Assembly (NCBI GenBank): GCA_944383825.1
Contig: CALWRA010000010.1
Location: 1-64,000, forward strand
From: an uncultured Acetatifactor sp.
Lineage (GTDB): Bacteria > Bacillota > Clostridia > Lachnospirales > Lachnospiraceae
Reading direction: 5' to 3'
Length of the DNA: 64,000 nt
In this document: piece by piece, positions 14,580-23,796 of the stretch
Position numbering within the stretch: position 1 is the stretch's first letter
How the letters are laid out: every line of letters starts with the position of its first letter
Translations under genes and position numbers: made by a program
Notes under the pieces: model-generated
The model's input: only the letters and a program-made list of their open reading frames with translations
Told to the model about the DNA's origin: nothing
The model's database searches: none

Positions 14580-16262
14580 CTATTGCTTGTGGGACAGGGC
14601 CTGACTTTTCATCTCTCTCGCATTGGACAAGGCCGCTTCTGTGAGAATGTCACTGCCCAAAAGCCTTGCCAGCTCCCCAAGACTTTCTGCTTCTGTCAGT
14701 AACCTGATTTGAGTTATGGTGTGGCCGTCGTCACTGCTCTTTTCAATGGCGAAATGAGTATCCGCCATTGCCGCAATCTGCGGGAGATGCGTGATACAGA
14801 TCACTTGATGGGCGCGGGCTACCACATCCAGCTGTTCCGACACCCTCCACGCGGTCTTCCCGCTGATGCCCGTGTCAATTTCATCAAATATCAGCGTATC
14901 AATATCATCCTTCCCTGCCAGCAGAGTCTTGACAGCCAGCATAATCCGTGACAGCTCTCCCCCGCTTGCCACCTGGCCTAAGGGCTTCGGGCTCTCTCCG
15001 GGATTTGTGGAAATCAGAAATTCCACATCGTCCCAGCCGCCTGCCCCGGCCTGTCCTGTGGGACGAATGGCAATCTGAAACTCCACTGTCAGAAAATTCA
15101 AGCTGATCAAAGCATCTTTCAGCTGTTTTTCCAAAAGACGAGCGTTTTTACTGCGGACTGCGGACAGCTCCGCGCACGCTTCTTTCAGCTTTTTCTCTTC
15201 TGCCCCAAGCTGTCTTTTCAATTCTTCCATATAGGCATCATAATCCAGAAGCTTTTCCAAAAGCTGCTGCCTTGACTCCCCATAGGCCAAAATTTCCTCT
15301 ATGCCCCCGCCATATTTACCCTTTAAATGATTAATCAGGTTCAGACGTTCCTCCGTTTTCAGAAAATTCTCCTGATCAAATTCACAGTCATGAATATATT
15401 CCGCCACATCCCTATTGTAATCTGCAAGAAGACTGTCCACCTCCGCCAGCTGTCTCTCCAGCTCCTCCAGAGCAGGGTCATACATGGCAACGCTTCTCAA
15501 TGCGCGCAAAGCGCGGCTCAAGCTGCTTCCCGCTCCGCTCTGAACCTCATTTCCCGAATACTGGTAGCTTTCTGCAAGGCTCTCAGCAATTTTTCTACTG
15601 TTTGCCATGCGTCTGTAGCTCTGCTCCAAGTCTTCATCTTCTCCGGGCACAAGCCTTGCCTCCTGAATTTCCTGCAGCTCAAACTCGGCCAGCGACTGCT
15701 CCTTTGCCTTTGCCTCCTCATCCATTGTTTCTTCATCCAGCCTCCTCTGGAGCTGTCTGCACAGCCTAAATGCCTCAGCCACTCTGCGTGCAGGCCTTTG
15801 TATTTCTTCTCCGCAATAAGCGTCCAATATCTCTATATGCTTCTTTTTCTGGAGCAGGGACTGGTGCTCATGCTGCCCATAAATATCGATCAGCTCTTCG
15901 GACAGCTCCCTTACTTGTTTTGCCGTCACTGTCTCCCCATTGATCCTAAAGACGCTCCTGCCCACCTGCATTTTCCGGCTGATAATGACCGTACCGTCCT
16001 CCAGGGGCTCCAACTCCATCTGTCTGAGCCTTTCCTGCACTCTTTCGCCCTCCGCGTCAAAGACAAGCTCCACCAAAGCGCTGTCCGCTCCCCTGCGCAG
16101 CATCTCCTTCTCAAACTTCCCCCCCAGGGCCAGATTTACCGAACCCATCAGGAGAGACTTCCCCGCACCCGTCTCCCCTGTGAGTATATTCAGACCCCTG
16201 CCGAATTCCACCTCCGTCTCCTCCATCAGTGCCAGATTTTTTACATGTAAGCTCTGTAACAT
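14580..16262 (-). CDS. recN: DNA repair protein RecN
   Basis: 560 residues, normal length. SMC-like ATPase that acts early at DNA double-strand breaks. Walker A is GETGAGKSLLMG at 29-40. Two long coiled-coil arms (about 155-380) lead to the C-terminal half with the signature QVASGGELSRIMLA and Walker B TLIFDEIDTGISGKTA. A GGAGAGACGGT site precedes the ATG. It lies 48 bases downstream of argR in the conserved clostridial cluster and converges on the lipase gene with a 20-base gap. Confidence 0.97.
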   Translation of the reverse strand: MLQSLHVKNLALMEETEVEFGRGLNILTGETGAGKSLLMGSVNLALGGKFEKEMLRRGADSALVELVFDAEGERVQERLRQMELEPLEDGTVIISRKMQVGRSVFRINGETVTAKQVRELSEELIDIYGQHEHQSLLQKKKHIEILDAYCGEEIQRPARRVAEAFRLCRQLQRRLDEETMDEEAKAKEQSLAEFELQEIQEARLVPGEDEDLEQSYRRMANSRKIAESLAESYQYSGNEVQSGAGSSLSRALRALRSVAMYDPALEELERQLAEVDSLLADYNRDVAEYIHDCEFDQENFLKTEERLNLINHLKGKYGGGIEEILAYGESRQQLLEKLLDYDAYMEELKRQLGAEEKKLKEACAELSAVRSKNARLLEKQLKDALISLNFLTVEFQIAIRPTGQAGAGGWDDVEFLISTNPGESPKPLGQVASGGELSRIMLAVKTLLAGKDDIDTLIFDEIDTGISGKTAWRVSEQLDVVARAHQVICITHLPQIAAMADTHFAIEKSSDDGHTITQIRLLTEAESLGELARLLGSDILTEAALSNAREMKSQALSHKQ

Positions 16263-16310
16263 ACCGTCTCTCCTTATGAACCTTCTCCGACGCTATATGA
16301 CAACCCTCTC

Positions 16311-16763
16311 CTATCTCTCTATGATGACATGGAGCCTTTCCATCAGCTCCCGGGTCTCTTCTACTGTCCGCACTGCCACCATTATGGTGTCATCCCCCGC
16401 GATGCACCCTACCACCTCGGAAAATTTCAGCGCATCCAGCGCCGCCGCCACCGCCATCGCCATGCCGGAAACGGTTTTTACCACCAGAATATTCTGCGCC
16501 ATATCCATAGAGACAAAGCCGTCCCGAAGGACTCTGCTGTACTTATCTCCCATGCGGCTTTCATCGTGTTTCAGCACCGCATATTTTTGTTTTCCGCTTC
16601 CAGAAGGAACCTTTGAAAGCTTTAGCTCCCTGATGTCTCTGGAAACAGTGGCCTGCGTCACAGAAAAGCCCGCCTCTTTCAAATATCCTGCAAGCTCCTC
16701 CTGGGTTTCAATCTCATATTTTTCAATCAGCTCGATAATCTTTCGGTGCCGGATTTTTTTCAT
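16311..16763 (-). CDS. argR: Arginine repressor ArgR/AhrC
   Basis: 150 residues, typical. It represses arginine biosynthesis and activates catabolism when arginine is bound. The N-terminal winged helix contains the signature VTQATVSRDIRELKLSKVP. The C-terminal oligomerisation and arginine-binding domain contains the GCIAGDDTIMVAVRT motif with the ligand-binding Asp residues. It is in the usual place between nadK and recN. GGGAGG precedes the start. Confidence 0.96.
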   Translation of the reverse strand: MKKIRHRKIIELIEKYEIETQEELAGYLKEAGFSVTQATVSRDIRELKLSKVPSGSGKQKYAVLKHDESRMGDKYSRVLRDGFVSMDMAQNILVVKTVSGMAMAVAAALDALKFSEVVGCIAGDDTIMVAVRTVEETRELMERLHVIIER

Positions 16764-16805
16764 TAGGTAAGCCTCCCTGACCGCTTTAGCGGTTCCTCAT
16801 TCAAT

Positions 16806-17666
16806 TCAGCCCTCACTCATCTTTTTATGTAAAACCTCAAGAAAGCTCACTTGATTTAATTGAATGAATTCCGTTGTTTTCTCAGACTTTACAATACGAA
16901 TGCGTTCTCCTGTGCACAGGGGAATCACATGCCTGCCGTCAAAATTTGCCTCCACCGTCTGCATTCTCTCTTCTCTGCCCTTGGGTATTTCTATTTCAAT
17001 CGTATCCTCCGGCGACAATATAATGCTTCTCTGATTCAATGTGTGGGGACAAATGGGCGTAAGCATAATCAGCTTTGCCCTGGGTTCCACAAGGGGGCCG
17101 CCCGCAGAGAGATTATATCCCGTAGATCCGGTCGGCGTTGTGACAATCATTCCATCTGCGCTGTAATGATTCAGGAACTGTCCATTCACATATATGTTGA
17201 AGTGAATGACCTGCAGAGAGCCCTTTCTGGATATGACAATGTCGTTCAGCGCCCAGCCTTCATCTTCCTTCCCGTTCTGAAAGAAGACTTTCCCGTTTAA
17301 CATCATCCGGCATTCCTGTTCATAGTCTCCTCTTATCAGTCTGTCCAGTGATTCTTCGAGACCGGCCGGCTCTATCTCCGCCATATATCCAAGCGTACCC
17401 AGATTTACGCCAATCATAGGGATGCTCAGCCTCTTGATTTCTCTGACAGCCTGCAGCATTGTGCCATCCCCTCCCAGTACAATCATGCAGTCTGCCTCAG
17501 GGGGGAAATCCGATGTCGCCTCTTCCTGGCCTTCATACTGCTCTTTCAGCTCACAAAGCTTTACAGTGACACACTGCCCCTTTTCCTGCAGATAAGCCCG
17601 GATACGCTCCGTCATTCTCAGCTCCCTGTCCTTATGTCTGTTGGTATAAATCAAAAAATGCTTCAT
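16806..17666 (-). CDS. nadK: NAD kinase
   Basis: 286 residues. It phosphorylates NAD to NADP in the cytoplasm. The diagnostic GGDGT motif is at 65-69 (catalytic Asp). NLGTLGYMAE near 89-98, ALNDIVISRKG, and TPTGSTGYNLSAGGPLVEP complete the NAD- and ATP-binding pockets. The downstream neighbour argR and the upstream tlyA follow the usual clostridial order. A GAGGGAC site precedes the start. Confidence 0.97.
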   Translation of the reverse strand: MKHFLIYTNRHKDRELRMTERIRAYLQEKGQCVTVKLCELKEQYEGQEEATSDFPPEADCMIVLGGDGTMLQAVREIKRLSIPMIGVNLGTLGYMAEIEPAGLEESLDRLIRGDYEQECRMMLNGKVFFQNGKEDEGWALNDIVISRKGSLQVIHFNIYVNGQFLNHYSADGMIVTTPTGSTGYNLSAGGPLVEPRAKLIMLTPICPHTLNQRSIILSPEDTIEIEIPKGREERMQTVEANFDGRHVIPLCTGERIRIVKSEKTTEFIQLNQVSFLEVLHKKMSEG

Positions 17667-17676
17667 ATGAGTCCCT

Positions 17677-18555
17677 CTACAGACTGTGTGAATTTTCTAC
17701 GGTTTCCTTAATGATGCTCTTCCATTCGGGCCGCAGGGACAGCCCCTCTTTCTGCGCCCGAAGCTGATTCAGTCTTTGCTCCGCTTCATGCTCAGACAGA
17801 TTTTCAATCTCCTGCGCAGGCTCTTCCTTACACAGATGCAGCAGATATTCAATGTTTCCCTCCGGTCCCTTAATTGGAGAATAGTCCAGATGCCTTACGC
17901 AAAATCCAATGCTGTCCGCATAGTCTATGATTCTTTCCAGAACCTCCTTATGAACTTCCGGTTCCCGAACCACACCGTTTTTTCCCACCTTGTCTCTTCC
18001 GGCCTCAAACTGGGGCTTCACCAGGCACACCACCTGTCCTCCCCTTTTCAGTAGTTTCCTGGCCGGTATCAGTATCTTGGTCAGAGAAATAAAAGATACA
18101 TCCACACTGGCAAAATCCAGTTCATCCGGAATGTCTCCCTTCTCCATATACCGGAAATTTGTCTGCTCCATGCACACCACTCTCTCATCCGTCCTGAGCT
18201 TCCAGGCCAGCTGTCCATGCCCCACATCCACAGCGTATACTCTGGCCGCCCCGTTCTGCAGCATACAGTCCGTAAAACCTCCTGTGGAAGCTCCAATATC
18301 CATGCATATCAGCCCCTCCAGACAAAGCTCCCATTCCTCCACTGCTTTCTCAAGCTTAAGGCCCCCGCGGCTTACATATCTTAAAGCGGTTCCCCGCACC
18401 TCCAGCTGTATTTTACTTTCATCAAAGGCCGCGCCCGCCTTATCCTCTCTCTGTCCGTTCACATAGACATTTCCCGACATGATAATGGCCTTTGCTTTTT
18501 CTCTGGATGGCGCATAGCCCCGATTGATCAAAATCACATCCAAACGCTCTTTCAT
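17677..18555 (-). CDS. tlyA: TlyA-family rRNA 2'-O-methyltransferase
   Basis: 292 residues from the ATG at 18555, where GGATATAGGA lies just upstream and the S4 domain begins at once (KERLDVILINRGYAPSREKA). An N-terminal S4 RNA-binding domain (about 2-65) is followed by a Rossmann methyltransferase with the SAM motif DIGASTGGFTDCML and the conserved DVSFISL and KPQFEAG strands. The family methylates 16S and 23S rRNA and is sometimes annotated as haemolysin. It lies between dxs and nadK, as is usual. Confidence 0.93.
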   Translation of the reverse strand: MKERLDVILINRGYAPSREKAKAIIMSGNVYVNGQREDKAGAAFDESKIQLEVRGTALRYVSRGGLKLEKAVEEWELCLEGLICMDIGASTGGFTDCMLQNGAARVYAVDVGHGQLAWKLRTDERVVCMEQTNFRYMEKGDIPDELDFASVDVSFISLTKILIPARKLLKRGGQVVCLVKPQFEAGRDKVGKNGVVREPEVHKEVLERIIDYADSIGFCVRHLDYSPIKGPEGNIEYLLHLCKEEPAQEIENLSEHEAEQRLNQLRAQKEGLSLRPEWKSIIKETVENSHSL

Positions 18556-18616
18556 TCCTATATCCTTTGCCCGCCTTAGCTGGCATGAATCCAATGTTTG
18601 AAAGGAACTTCCAAAC

Positions 18617-20488
18617 TTATGCCTTTTGCCCGTCCTTCAGCATTCGTTCAATCCTCTCCGCAATACTGTCCGCATCAATACCCACGTCCCTTTTCAGTAC
18701 TTCTACATTTCCGTGCTCCACATAGGCATCCGGAAGGCTGATATTGAGGTATTGATTGGTTCTTCCATTCCTGTTCATGCAGTCCAGTAGCTTCTCTCCA
18801 TATCCCCCGCAGGCCACATTTTCTTCCATGGAAACGATCATCCTGTGATCTGCGCAGGCATCCAGCAGCGCATCTTCGTCAATGGGCTTGATAAACCTTC
18901 CGTTTATCAGACTCACCTGAAACCCCTTTTCCTTCAGAATGTTTCTCACCCCTTCAGCAGTCTTCACCATACTTCCCACCGCAAACAGGGCTATGCCGCT
19001 CTCTTTATATATCCACTCCGCCCTGCCGTATTCTATGGGAGCCCGATATTCCTTCAGACCTGCATAGGCTGCCCCCCTCGGATACCTTATGGCTATGGGC
19101 ATATTCAGCCCAACGGCAAACTTCAGCATGTCCGACAGCTCCCACTTGTTTTTCGGTGCACAGATATTCATATTAGGAATACCTGACAAATAAGTAAAAT
19201 CAAAAATACCCTGGTGCGTTTCGCCATCGCTGCCCACCAGACCGGCTCTGTCAACGGCAAAAATTACCGGAAGATTTTGGATGCATACATCATGCAGAAT
19301 CTGATCGTAGGCCCTCTGCAGAAAGGAAGAATAAACCGCCACAATTGGCTTTAGTCCTCCCGCCGCAAGCCCGGCGGCAAATGTCACCGCATGCTCTTCG
19401 GCAATTCCCACGTCAAAAAATCTGAGCGGATACATATTCCGGAACCGCTTCAGTCCCGTTCCGTCCGGCATGGCCGCCGTAATAGCAACAATCCTTTCAT
19501 CTCTTTGTCCAAGTTTGCACATAACAGTAGAAAAAATATCCGTATAATTGGCTTCGTTTCTGGGATGAGAAGGAATTCCTGTGTCTATTTCAAAAGGCTC
19601 CGCCCCGTGAAATCTGGCGGGATGCCGCTCCGCGGGAGCATATCCCTTACCCTTCTGGGTCAACGCATGGATCATAACAGGCCCCTTTACTCGTTTTGCC
19701 TCCTGAATGATCCTCACCAAGCCATCGATATTATGTCCGTCCACAGGCCCCAGATATGTAATCCCCATATCCTCAAAAAGCATTCCAGGAATCACCAGCT
19801 GCTTGAAGCTGCTCTTCGCCCTGCGCAGTCTGTTCACCATATTGTCTCCGGTTTTGGTTCCTTTCAGAGCATTGTAAATTCCCTCCTTCAGGTCAAGATA
19901 CCCTGCCGCTGTGCGGATATTGTTCAAATATTTGGATACGCCCCCCACGTTCTCAGAGATGGACATATTATTATCGTTCAAAACAATAATAAAATTGGTC
20001 TCTGTCTTCGCTGCATTGTTCAGAGCTTCATAAGCCATTCCACCTGTCAGTGAGCCATCTCCGATCACGGATACCACAGTGCTTTTCTCTCCCTTAATAT
20101 CCCTTGCCTTTACCAAGCCAAGTCCCGCTGATATGGAAGTGGAGCTGTGACCAGTGTCAAAGGCATCGCATATGCTTTCTTTTCTCTTTGGGAAACCGCT
20201 CATGCCACGGAATTGACGCAGTCCATCAAAACCTTCCTTACGCCCCGTCAAAATTTTATGTGTGTAGGACTGATGCCCCACGTCCCAAATAATTTTATCC
20301 TCCGGAAGATTCAGAGCCAGATGCAGAGCCATAGTCAGCTCCACCGCACCCAGATTGGAGCCAAGGTGTCCTCCGGTAACGCTGATTTTTTCAATCAGAA
20401 AATTCCTGATCTCCTGTGCCAGAGCACCATAATCCTCCTTGTTAATCTTTTTTATATCATTCACATGTTCTATCTTTTCCAGCAGCAT
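18617..20488 (-). CDS. dxs: 1-deoxy-D-xylulose-5-phosphate synthase
   Basis: 623 residues from the ATG at 20488. An ATG eight codons upstream has its only purine-rich stretch too close, and family proteins start near MLLEKI, so the later one is chosen. A thiamine-diphosphate enzyme joining pyruvate and glyceraldehyde 3-phosphate, the entry to the MEP isoprenoid pathway. Landmarks are GGHLGSNLGAVELT, the ThDP motif GDGSLTGGMAYEALNNA, DxHGHD-like LGPVDGHNID, and the transketolase C-domain with FDVGIAEEHAVTFAAG. It follows ispA, so two isoprenoid steps are adjacent. Confidence 0.97.
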   Translation of the reverse strand: MLLEKIEHVNDIKKINKEDYGALAQEIRNFLIEKISVTGGHLGSNLGAVELTMALHLALNLPEDKIIWDVGHQSYTHKILTGRKEGFDGLRQFRGMSGFPKRKESICDAFDTGHSSTSISAGLGLVKARDIKGEKSTVVSVIGDGSLTGGMAYEALNNAAKTETNFIIVLNDNNMSISENVGGVSKYLNNIRTAAGYLDLKEGIYNALKGTKTGDNMVNRLRRAKSSFKQLVIPGMLFEDMGITYLGPVDGHNIDGLVRIIQEAKRVKGPVMIHALTQKGKGYAPAERHPARFHGAEPFEIDTGIPSHPRNEANYTDIFSTVMCKLGQRDERIVAITAAMPDGTGLKRFRNMYPLRFFDVGIAEEHAVTFAAGLAAGGLKPIVAVYSSFLQRAYDQILHDVCIQNLPVIFAVDRAGLVGSDGETHQGIFDFTYLSGIPNMNICAPKNKWELSDMLKFAVGLNMPIAIRYPRGAAYAGLKEYRAPIEYGRAEWIYKESGIALFAVGSMVKTAEGVRNILKEKGFQVSLINGRFIKPIDEDALLDACADHRMIVSMEENVACGGYGEKLLDCMNRNGRTNQYLNISLPDAYVEHGNVEVLKRDVGIDADSIAERIERMLKDGQKA

Positions 20489-20516
20489 AGCCTCAACCTC
20501 TGTTCTATCCATACCT

Positions 20517-21440
20517 TTATTTGCGGCGATGAATCAGGTCTCTGATCAGATCCTCCAGAAATCCGCGATCTCCGGGAAGCTCCTGCAGGATATACAGCGC
20601 CTCCGAAGAAAGTCTCTCCACATCCTCTCGGGCTTTTTCCAAGCCTCTTGCAGTTACATAGGTCTGCTTTTTATTCATAGCATCGCTTCCCACCATTTTT
20701 CCGAGCTCCCTGCTGTCCCCCACCACATCCAGTATATCGTCCTGTATTTGAAAGGCTATGCCGATATTACAGGCACATTTTTCCACGGCTTCGATCTGCT
20801 CCTTTGAAGCCTCCGCCAGAATGGCTCCTGCCATCATGGCCGCCTGAATCAAGGCAGCCGTTTTATGTTCATGTATAAATAAAAGCCTTTCCTGAGAGAG
20901 AGGCTCAGAACATCCCTCCGCTTCCAGATCCGCCGTCTGTCCTCCAATCATACCATATATACCGGACTTGCGGGCCATTATCTGAAGCGCTCTCATCACG
21001 GCCCTTAGCTTTCCTGGTTCAGACGTCCCCTCCTGAGCAGGAAAAGCCGCCTCAAGGGCTGTTTCAAAAGCATAATTCAGCAGGGCATCCCCAGCAAGAA
21101 TGCCCATTCCCTCTCCGTAAACGGACCATGTGGTTTTTCGGCCCCTTCTGTAAGTATCGTTGTCCATAGCCGGAAGATCATCATGCACCAGAGAATATGT
21201 ATGAATCATTTCGATGGCTGCCATGAAAGGTTCGATTTCTTTCCCCTTTCCGCCAAGAAGCCGATAGGTTTCCAGCATAAGCAGCGGCCTGAGACGTTTT
21301 CCTCCAGCCAGAAGGCTGTAATTCATAGCCTCCGCCACTGTTTTCCCATATCCCTCTTCCCTGGGAAGCCAATCTTTCAGAATATTCTCCACCTGGATTG
21401 TCTTCTCCTGCAAAAGTCTCTCAAATTCCTGTTTTTCCAT
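20517..21440 (-). CDS. ispA: Polyprenyl diphosphate synthase (farnesyl/geranylgeranyl type)
   Basis: 307 residues from the ATG at 21440 (AAGGGG 7 bases upstream). It condenses IPP with allylic diphosphates, giving C15 or C20 prenyl diphosphate for quinone, undecaprenyl or carotenoid-type products. The first Asp-rich motif is DDLPAMDNDTYRRGR and the second is FQIQDDILDVVGD. GGKRLRPLL near the N-terminus is the IPP-binding site. It lies between xseB and dxs, as in other Clostridia. Its leader carries a 32-base element also found before the glycerophosphodiesterase gene. Confidence 0.93.
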   Translation of the reverse strand: MEKQEFERLLQEKTIQVENILKDWLPREEGYGKTVAEAMNYSLLAGGKRLRPLLMLETYRLLGGKGKEIEPFMAAIEMIHTYSLVHDDLPAMDNDTYRRGRKTTWSVYGEGMGILAGDALLNYAFETALEAAFPAQEGTSEPGKLRAVMRALQIMARKSGIYGMIGGQTADLEAEGCSEPLSQERLLFIHEHKTAALIQAAMMAGAILAEASKEQIEAVEKCACNIGIAFQIQDDILDVVGDSRELGKMVGSDAMNKKQTYVTARGLEKAREDVERLSSEALYILQELPGDRGFLEDLIRDLIHRRK

Positions 21441-21445
21441 ACTTG

Positions 21446-21477
21446 CACCCCTTACCCGTTTCAACGGACGTCAATTT
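21446..21477 (-). repeat. Leader repeat, copy A (before ispA)
   Basis: This 32-base stretch lies directly upstream of the ispA start and includes its ribosome site. It matches 27 of 32 positions of 43801-43832, in the same orientation and at the same distance (5 bases) from the start codon of the glycerophosphodiesterase gene. In this copy ccgtt-ga-aacgg can form a small hairpin on the minus strand. Confidence 0.55.
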
Positions 21478-21519
21478 AACACAATAAAAAGTGCGTCCGA
21501 CATGCTTTCCATTGTATGC

Positions 21520-21732
21520 TTATGCCTCTTGTCCAAGCTTCAGCACCTCTTTTTCCACTCTGTCGATCTGGCTGTTACATTCCTTCAAAAGCTCCATCCC
21601 CCTGCTGTAAACCTCAAAGGCTTCTTCCAGAGAAATATCTTCACGCTCAAGCTGCTCTACGATCTGTCCAAGGGCTTCAAAATTTTCTTCCAATCCCCTC
21701 TTTTTTTCCTTTTCTTCCTGCTGCGGATTCAT
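21520..21732 (-). CDS. xseB: Exodeoxyribonuclease VII small subunit
   Basis: 70 residues. It combines with XseA to degrade single-stranded DNA to oligonucleotides. The coiled helical pattern LEENFEALGQIVEQLE...ISLEEAFEVYSRGMELLKEC is diagnostic. The start overlaps the end of xseA by 4 bases, indicating translational coupling. GGAAGGGAG precedes it. Confidence 0.95.
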   Translation of the reverse strand: MNPQQEEKEKKRGLEENFEALGQIVEQLEREDISLEEAFEVYSRGMELLKECNSQIDRVEKEVLKLGQEA

Positions 21733-22940
21733 ATGCTCCCTTCCTTTCCTGTTACCAAAGCCTTGATTACACCGTCTCTCACATGTATCGTCAGAGGCTG
21801 CCCCTGCTCCACCTGTGAAATAGAACGGATATTTTTCCCTTCCGCATCTTCCACGTAGGAAAACCCGCTGCTTAATTTATCCAATGGGGAGAGCCCTTTT
21901 ATTCTCTCAATATACAGCTCCAGCTCGTGACGCTTTCGCCCCAGAATCCCCTGCATCCTCTCCTGCAAACGTTCTTCCAGGGAAAGGCAACGCGTTTTCC
22001 TTTCCCGAATGCGGCCTGCAGGACTTAAATACTTCAGCATCGTCCCCAGCCGGGCCGCCCTCTCCCTCTGTCCGGTCAGCTTCTGCTGCATGAGACCGGC
22101 AATCTTTTCACGGTATCCCTCCATTTCGCCGAAAATTTCCCTGATGTCCGTGACTGCCAGTTCTGCCGCGGCGGAAGGAGTAGGGGCTCTCAGATCCGCA
22201 ACATAATCGATAATGGTAGTATCCGTCTCATGTCCCACTGCGGATATCACAGGCACTGAACAGTCAAAGACCGCCTGCGCCACCTCTCTCTCGTTGAAGG
22301 CCCACAAATCTTCTATGGAGCCGCCGCCCCTTCCCACAATCATCACATCCACCCGTCTGCTTTCCAGGGCTTTAATTCCCCGGACAATGCTCGGGGCAGC
22401 CGCCTCCCCCTGTACAATGGCAGGATACAAAATAATCTGCACATAGGGATTTCTCCGGGAGGCAATCTGAATAATATCACGGACAGCAGCCCCCGTCTGT
22501 GCAGTAACCACTCCCAGGGTTTCAATATATTTGGGTATGGGCTGCTTATACTCCGGAGCAAACATCCCCAGCTCTTCGAGCTCTCTCTTTAAACGTTCAA
22601 ACCTCTCATACAAAAGCCCTGCGCCATCCAACACGATCTGCTTTGCATAGAGCTGATATTTTCCATCTCTCTCATAGACGTCCACCGTGCCGCCCACTAC
22701 AACCTGCTGTCCCTGCTCAAGACGAAAAGAAAGGCCCGCTCGGTTCCCGGCAAACATAACGCAGTTTATGGTTCCCTTGAGGTCCTTTAAAGTAAAATAA
22801 ATATGTCCGGAGGAATGATACTTACAGTTGCTGACCTCTCCCTTCACAAAGAGGCTCTGAAGAAGATAATCCTGAGTGAACATATTTTTTATATAAGCAT
22901 TTAATTGTCCAACGGTATAAACATTACGAATCGGAATCAC
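21729..22940 (-). CDS. xseA: Exodeoxyribonuclease VII large subunit
   Basis: 403 residues from a GTG that overlaps the last codons of nusB by 17 bases. No in-frame ATG lies nearby. The N-terminal OB-fold (VKGEVSNCKYHSSGHIYFTL) is followed by the catalytic domain with GVVTAQTGAAVRDI, VDVMIVGRGGGSIEDLWAFN and ISAVGHETDTTIIDYVADLRAPTPSAAAEL, all family signatures (shown here in parts). A coiled-coil C-terminal part binds XseB. Role: DNA repair exonuclease. Confidence 0.96.
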   Translation of the reverse strand: MIPIRNVYTVGQLNAYIKNMFTQDYLLQSLFVKGEVSNCKYHSSGHIYFTLKDLKGTINCVMFAGNRAGLSFRLEQGQQVVVGGTVDVYERDGKYQLYAKQIVLDGAGLLYERFERLKRELEELGMFAPEYKQPIPKYIETLGVVTAQTGAAVRDIIQIASRRNPYVQIILYPAIVQGEAAAPSIVRGIKALESRRVDVMIVGRGGGSIEDLWAFNEREVAQAVFDCSVPVISAVGHETDTTIIDYVADLRAPTPSAAAELAVTDIREIFGEMEGYREKIAGLMQQKLTGQRERAARLGTMLKYLSPAGRIRERKTRCLSLEERLQERMQGILGRKRHELELYIERIKGLSPLDKLSSGFSYVEDAEGKNIRSISQVEQGQPLTIHVRDGVIKALVTGKEGSI

Positions 22941-23343
22941 CCGTCTTTATCAGTTTTGCCAAAATGGCGTTTACGAATCTTCCTGAGGTTTCCTGTCCGT
23001 ATTTCTTGGCGATCTCCACCGCTTCATTTATGGCTACACCCTCCGGAATATCCTTATCAAAAAGAATCTCATAGGCTGCAATACGCAGTACGGTCAGTTC
23101 CACCTTTCCCATACGCTTCGTATCCCAGCCCTCTGTCTTCGCGTCCAGTATTCTGTCTATTTCAGGCAGCTTGTCCTGAATCTCCCCACATCGTCCGGAA
23201 ACGTAAGCCGCATCCTTTTCAAGGACGATGGCCTCGTTATCCTCCAAAAACAGCTTCACCTGCTCCGGCATATCCTCCGGAGAATGAAACTCCGCGCGAA
23301 ATAAAAGCAGAAAAACCTGTTCTCTCTGTTCATGTCGTCCCAT
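22924..23343 (-). CDS. nusB: Transcription antitermination factor NusB
   Basis: 139 residues. All-helical RNA-binding protein that joins NusE at boxA in rRNA antitermination. Recognised by REQVFLLLFRAEF at the N-terminus, LTVLRIAAYEILFDKDIPEGVAINEAVEIAKKYG (read in two halves) and the C-terminal GRFVNAILAKL. It lies just downstream of the Asp23-type gene and overlaps xseA, the usual clostridial arrangement. Confidence 0.96.
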   Translation of the reverse strand: MGRHEQREQVFLLLFRAEFHSPEDMPEQVKLFLEDNEAIVLEKDAAYVSGRCGEIQDKLPEIDRILDAKTEGWDTKRMGKVELTVLRIAAYEILFDKDIPEGVAINEAVEIAKKYGQETSGRFVNAILAKLIKTGDSDS

Positions 23344-23368
23344 TGCCTATCCTGCCCTTGCCCCGCTT

Positions 23369-23746
23369 CTATTTTACCTTCACGCCTGCAATGCGGATAT
23401 TCACATCACTGCAGGTAAGGCCTGTCATATTCTCGATGGCAGCCTTTACCTTCTGCTGTACCTTCTGGCAGGTTGCGGGAATATTATATCCATATTCCAT
23501 AGTCACAGCCAGATCCACCGTCACGTTGCCCTCCAGCACATCCACCTTTACTCCCTTAGTAAGGCTTTTCATTCCTACCTTACTCATTAGCTCATTGGTG
23601 ATATTGCCTGCCATGGCGTTTACCCCCTCTACCTCCGTGGCAGCCAGAGAGGCGATCATTGCCACCACGTCGTCGGCAATCTGTACTGCTCCTATATTCT
23701 CATCAGACTTCAAAACTACCGCGTTCTTATCTATTTCTTTTTCCAT
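23369..23746 (-). CDS. Asp23/Gls24-family envelope stress protein
   Basis: 125 residues. The family (YloU/YqhY in Bacillus) is cytoplasmic or membrane-associated and linked to envelope and fatty-acid homeostasis. The YqhY type commonly sits next to nusB, as here. Recognisable parts are ADDVVAMIASLAATEVEGVNAMAG, KGVKVDVLEGNVTVDLAVTMEYGYNI (read in pieces) and a C-terminal VNIRIAGVKV. A strong AGGAGG site precedes the ATG. Confidence 0.9.
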   Translation of the reverse strand: MEKEIDKNAVVLKSDENIGAVQIADDVVAMIASLAATEVEGVNAMAGNITNELMSKVGMKSLTKGVKVDVLEGNVTVDLAVTMEYGYNIPATCQKVQQKVKAAIENMTGLTCSDVNIRIAGVKVK

Positions 23747-23796
23747 ATGGGCTTCCTCCTGTTATGATTCTATAATGTATAAGTATACCACATATA

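Noticed and set aside
15327..16250. 307-codon plus-strand frame
   Set aside because: Antisense shadow of recN, which has complete ATPase motifs.
21446..21477. Leader repeat as a mobile-element end
   Set aside because: Only two copies, no target duplication and no flanking transposase; kept only as a repeat.
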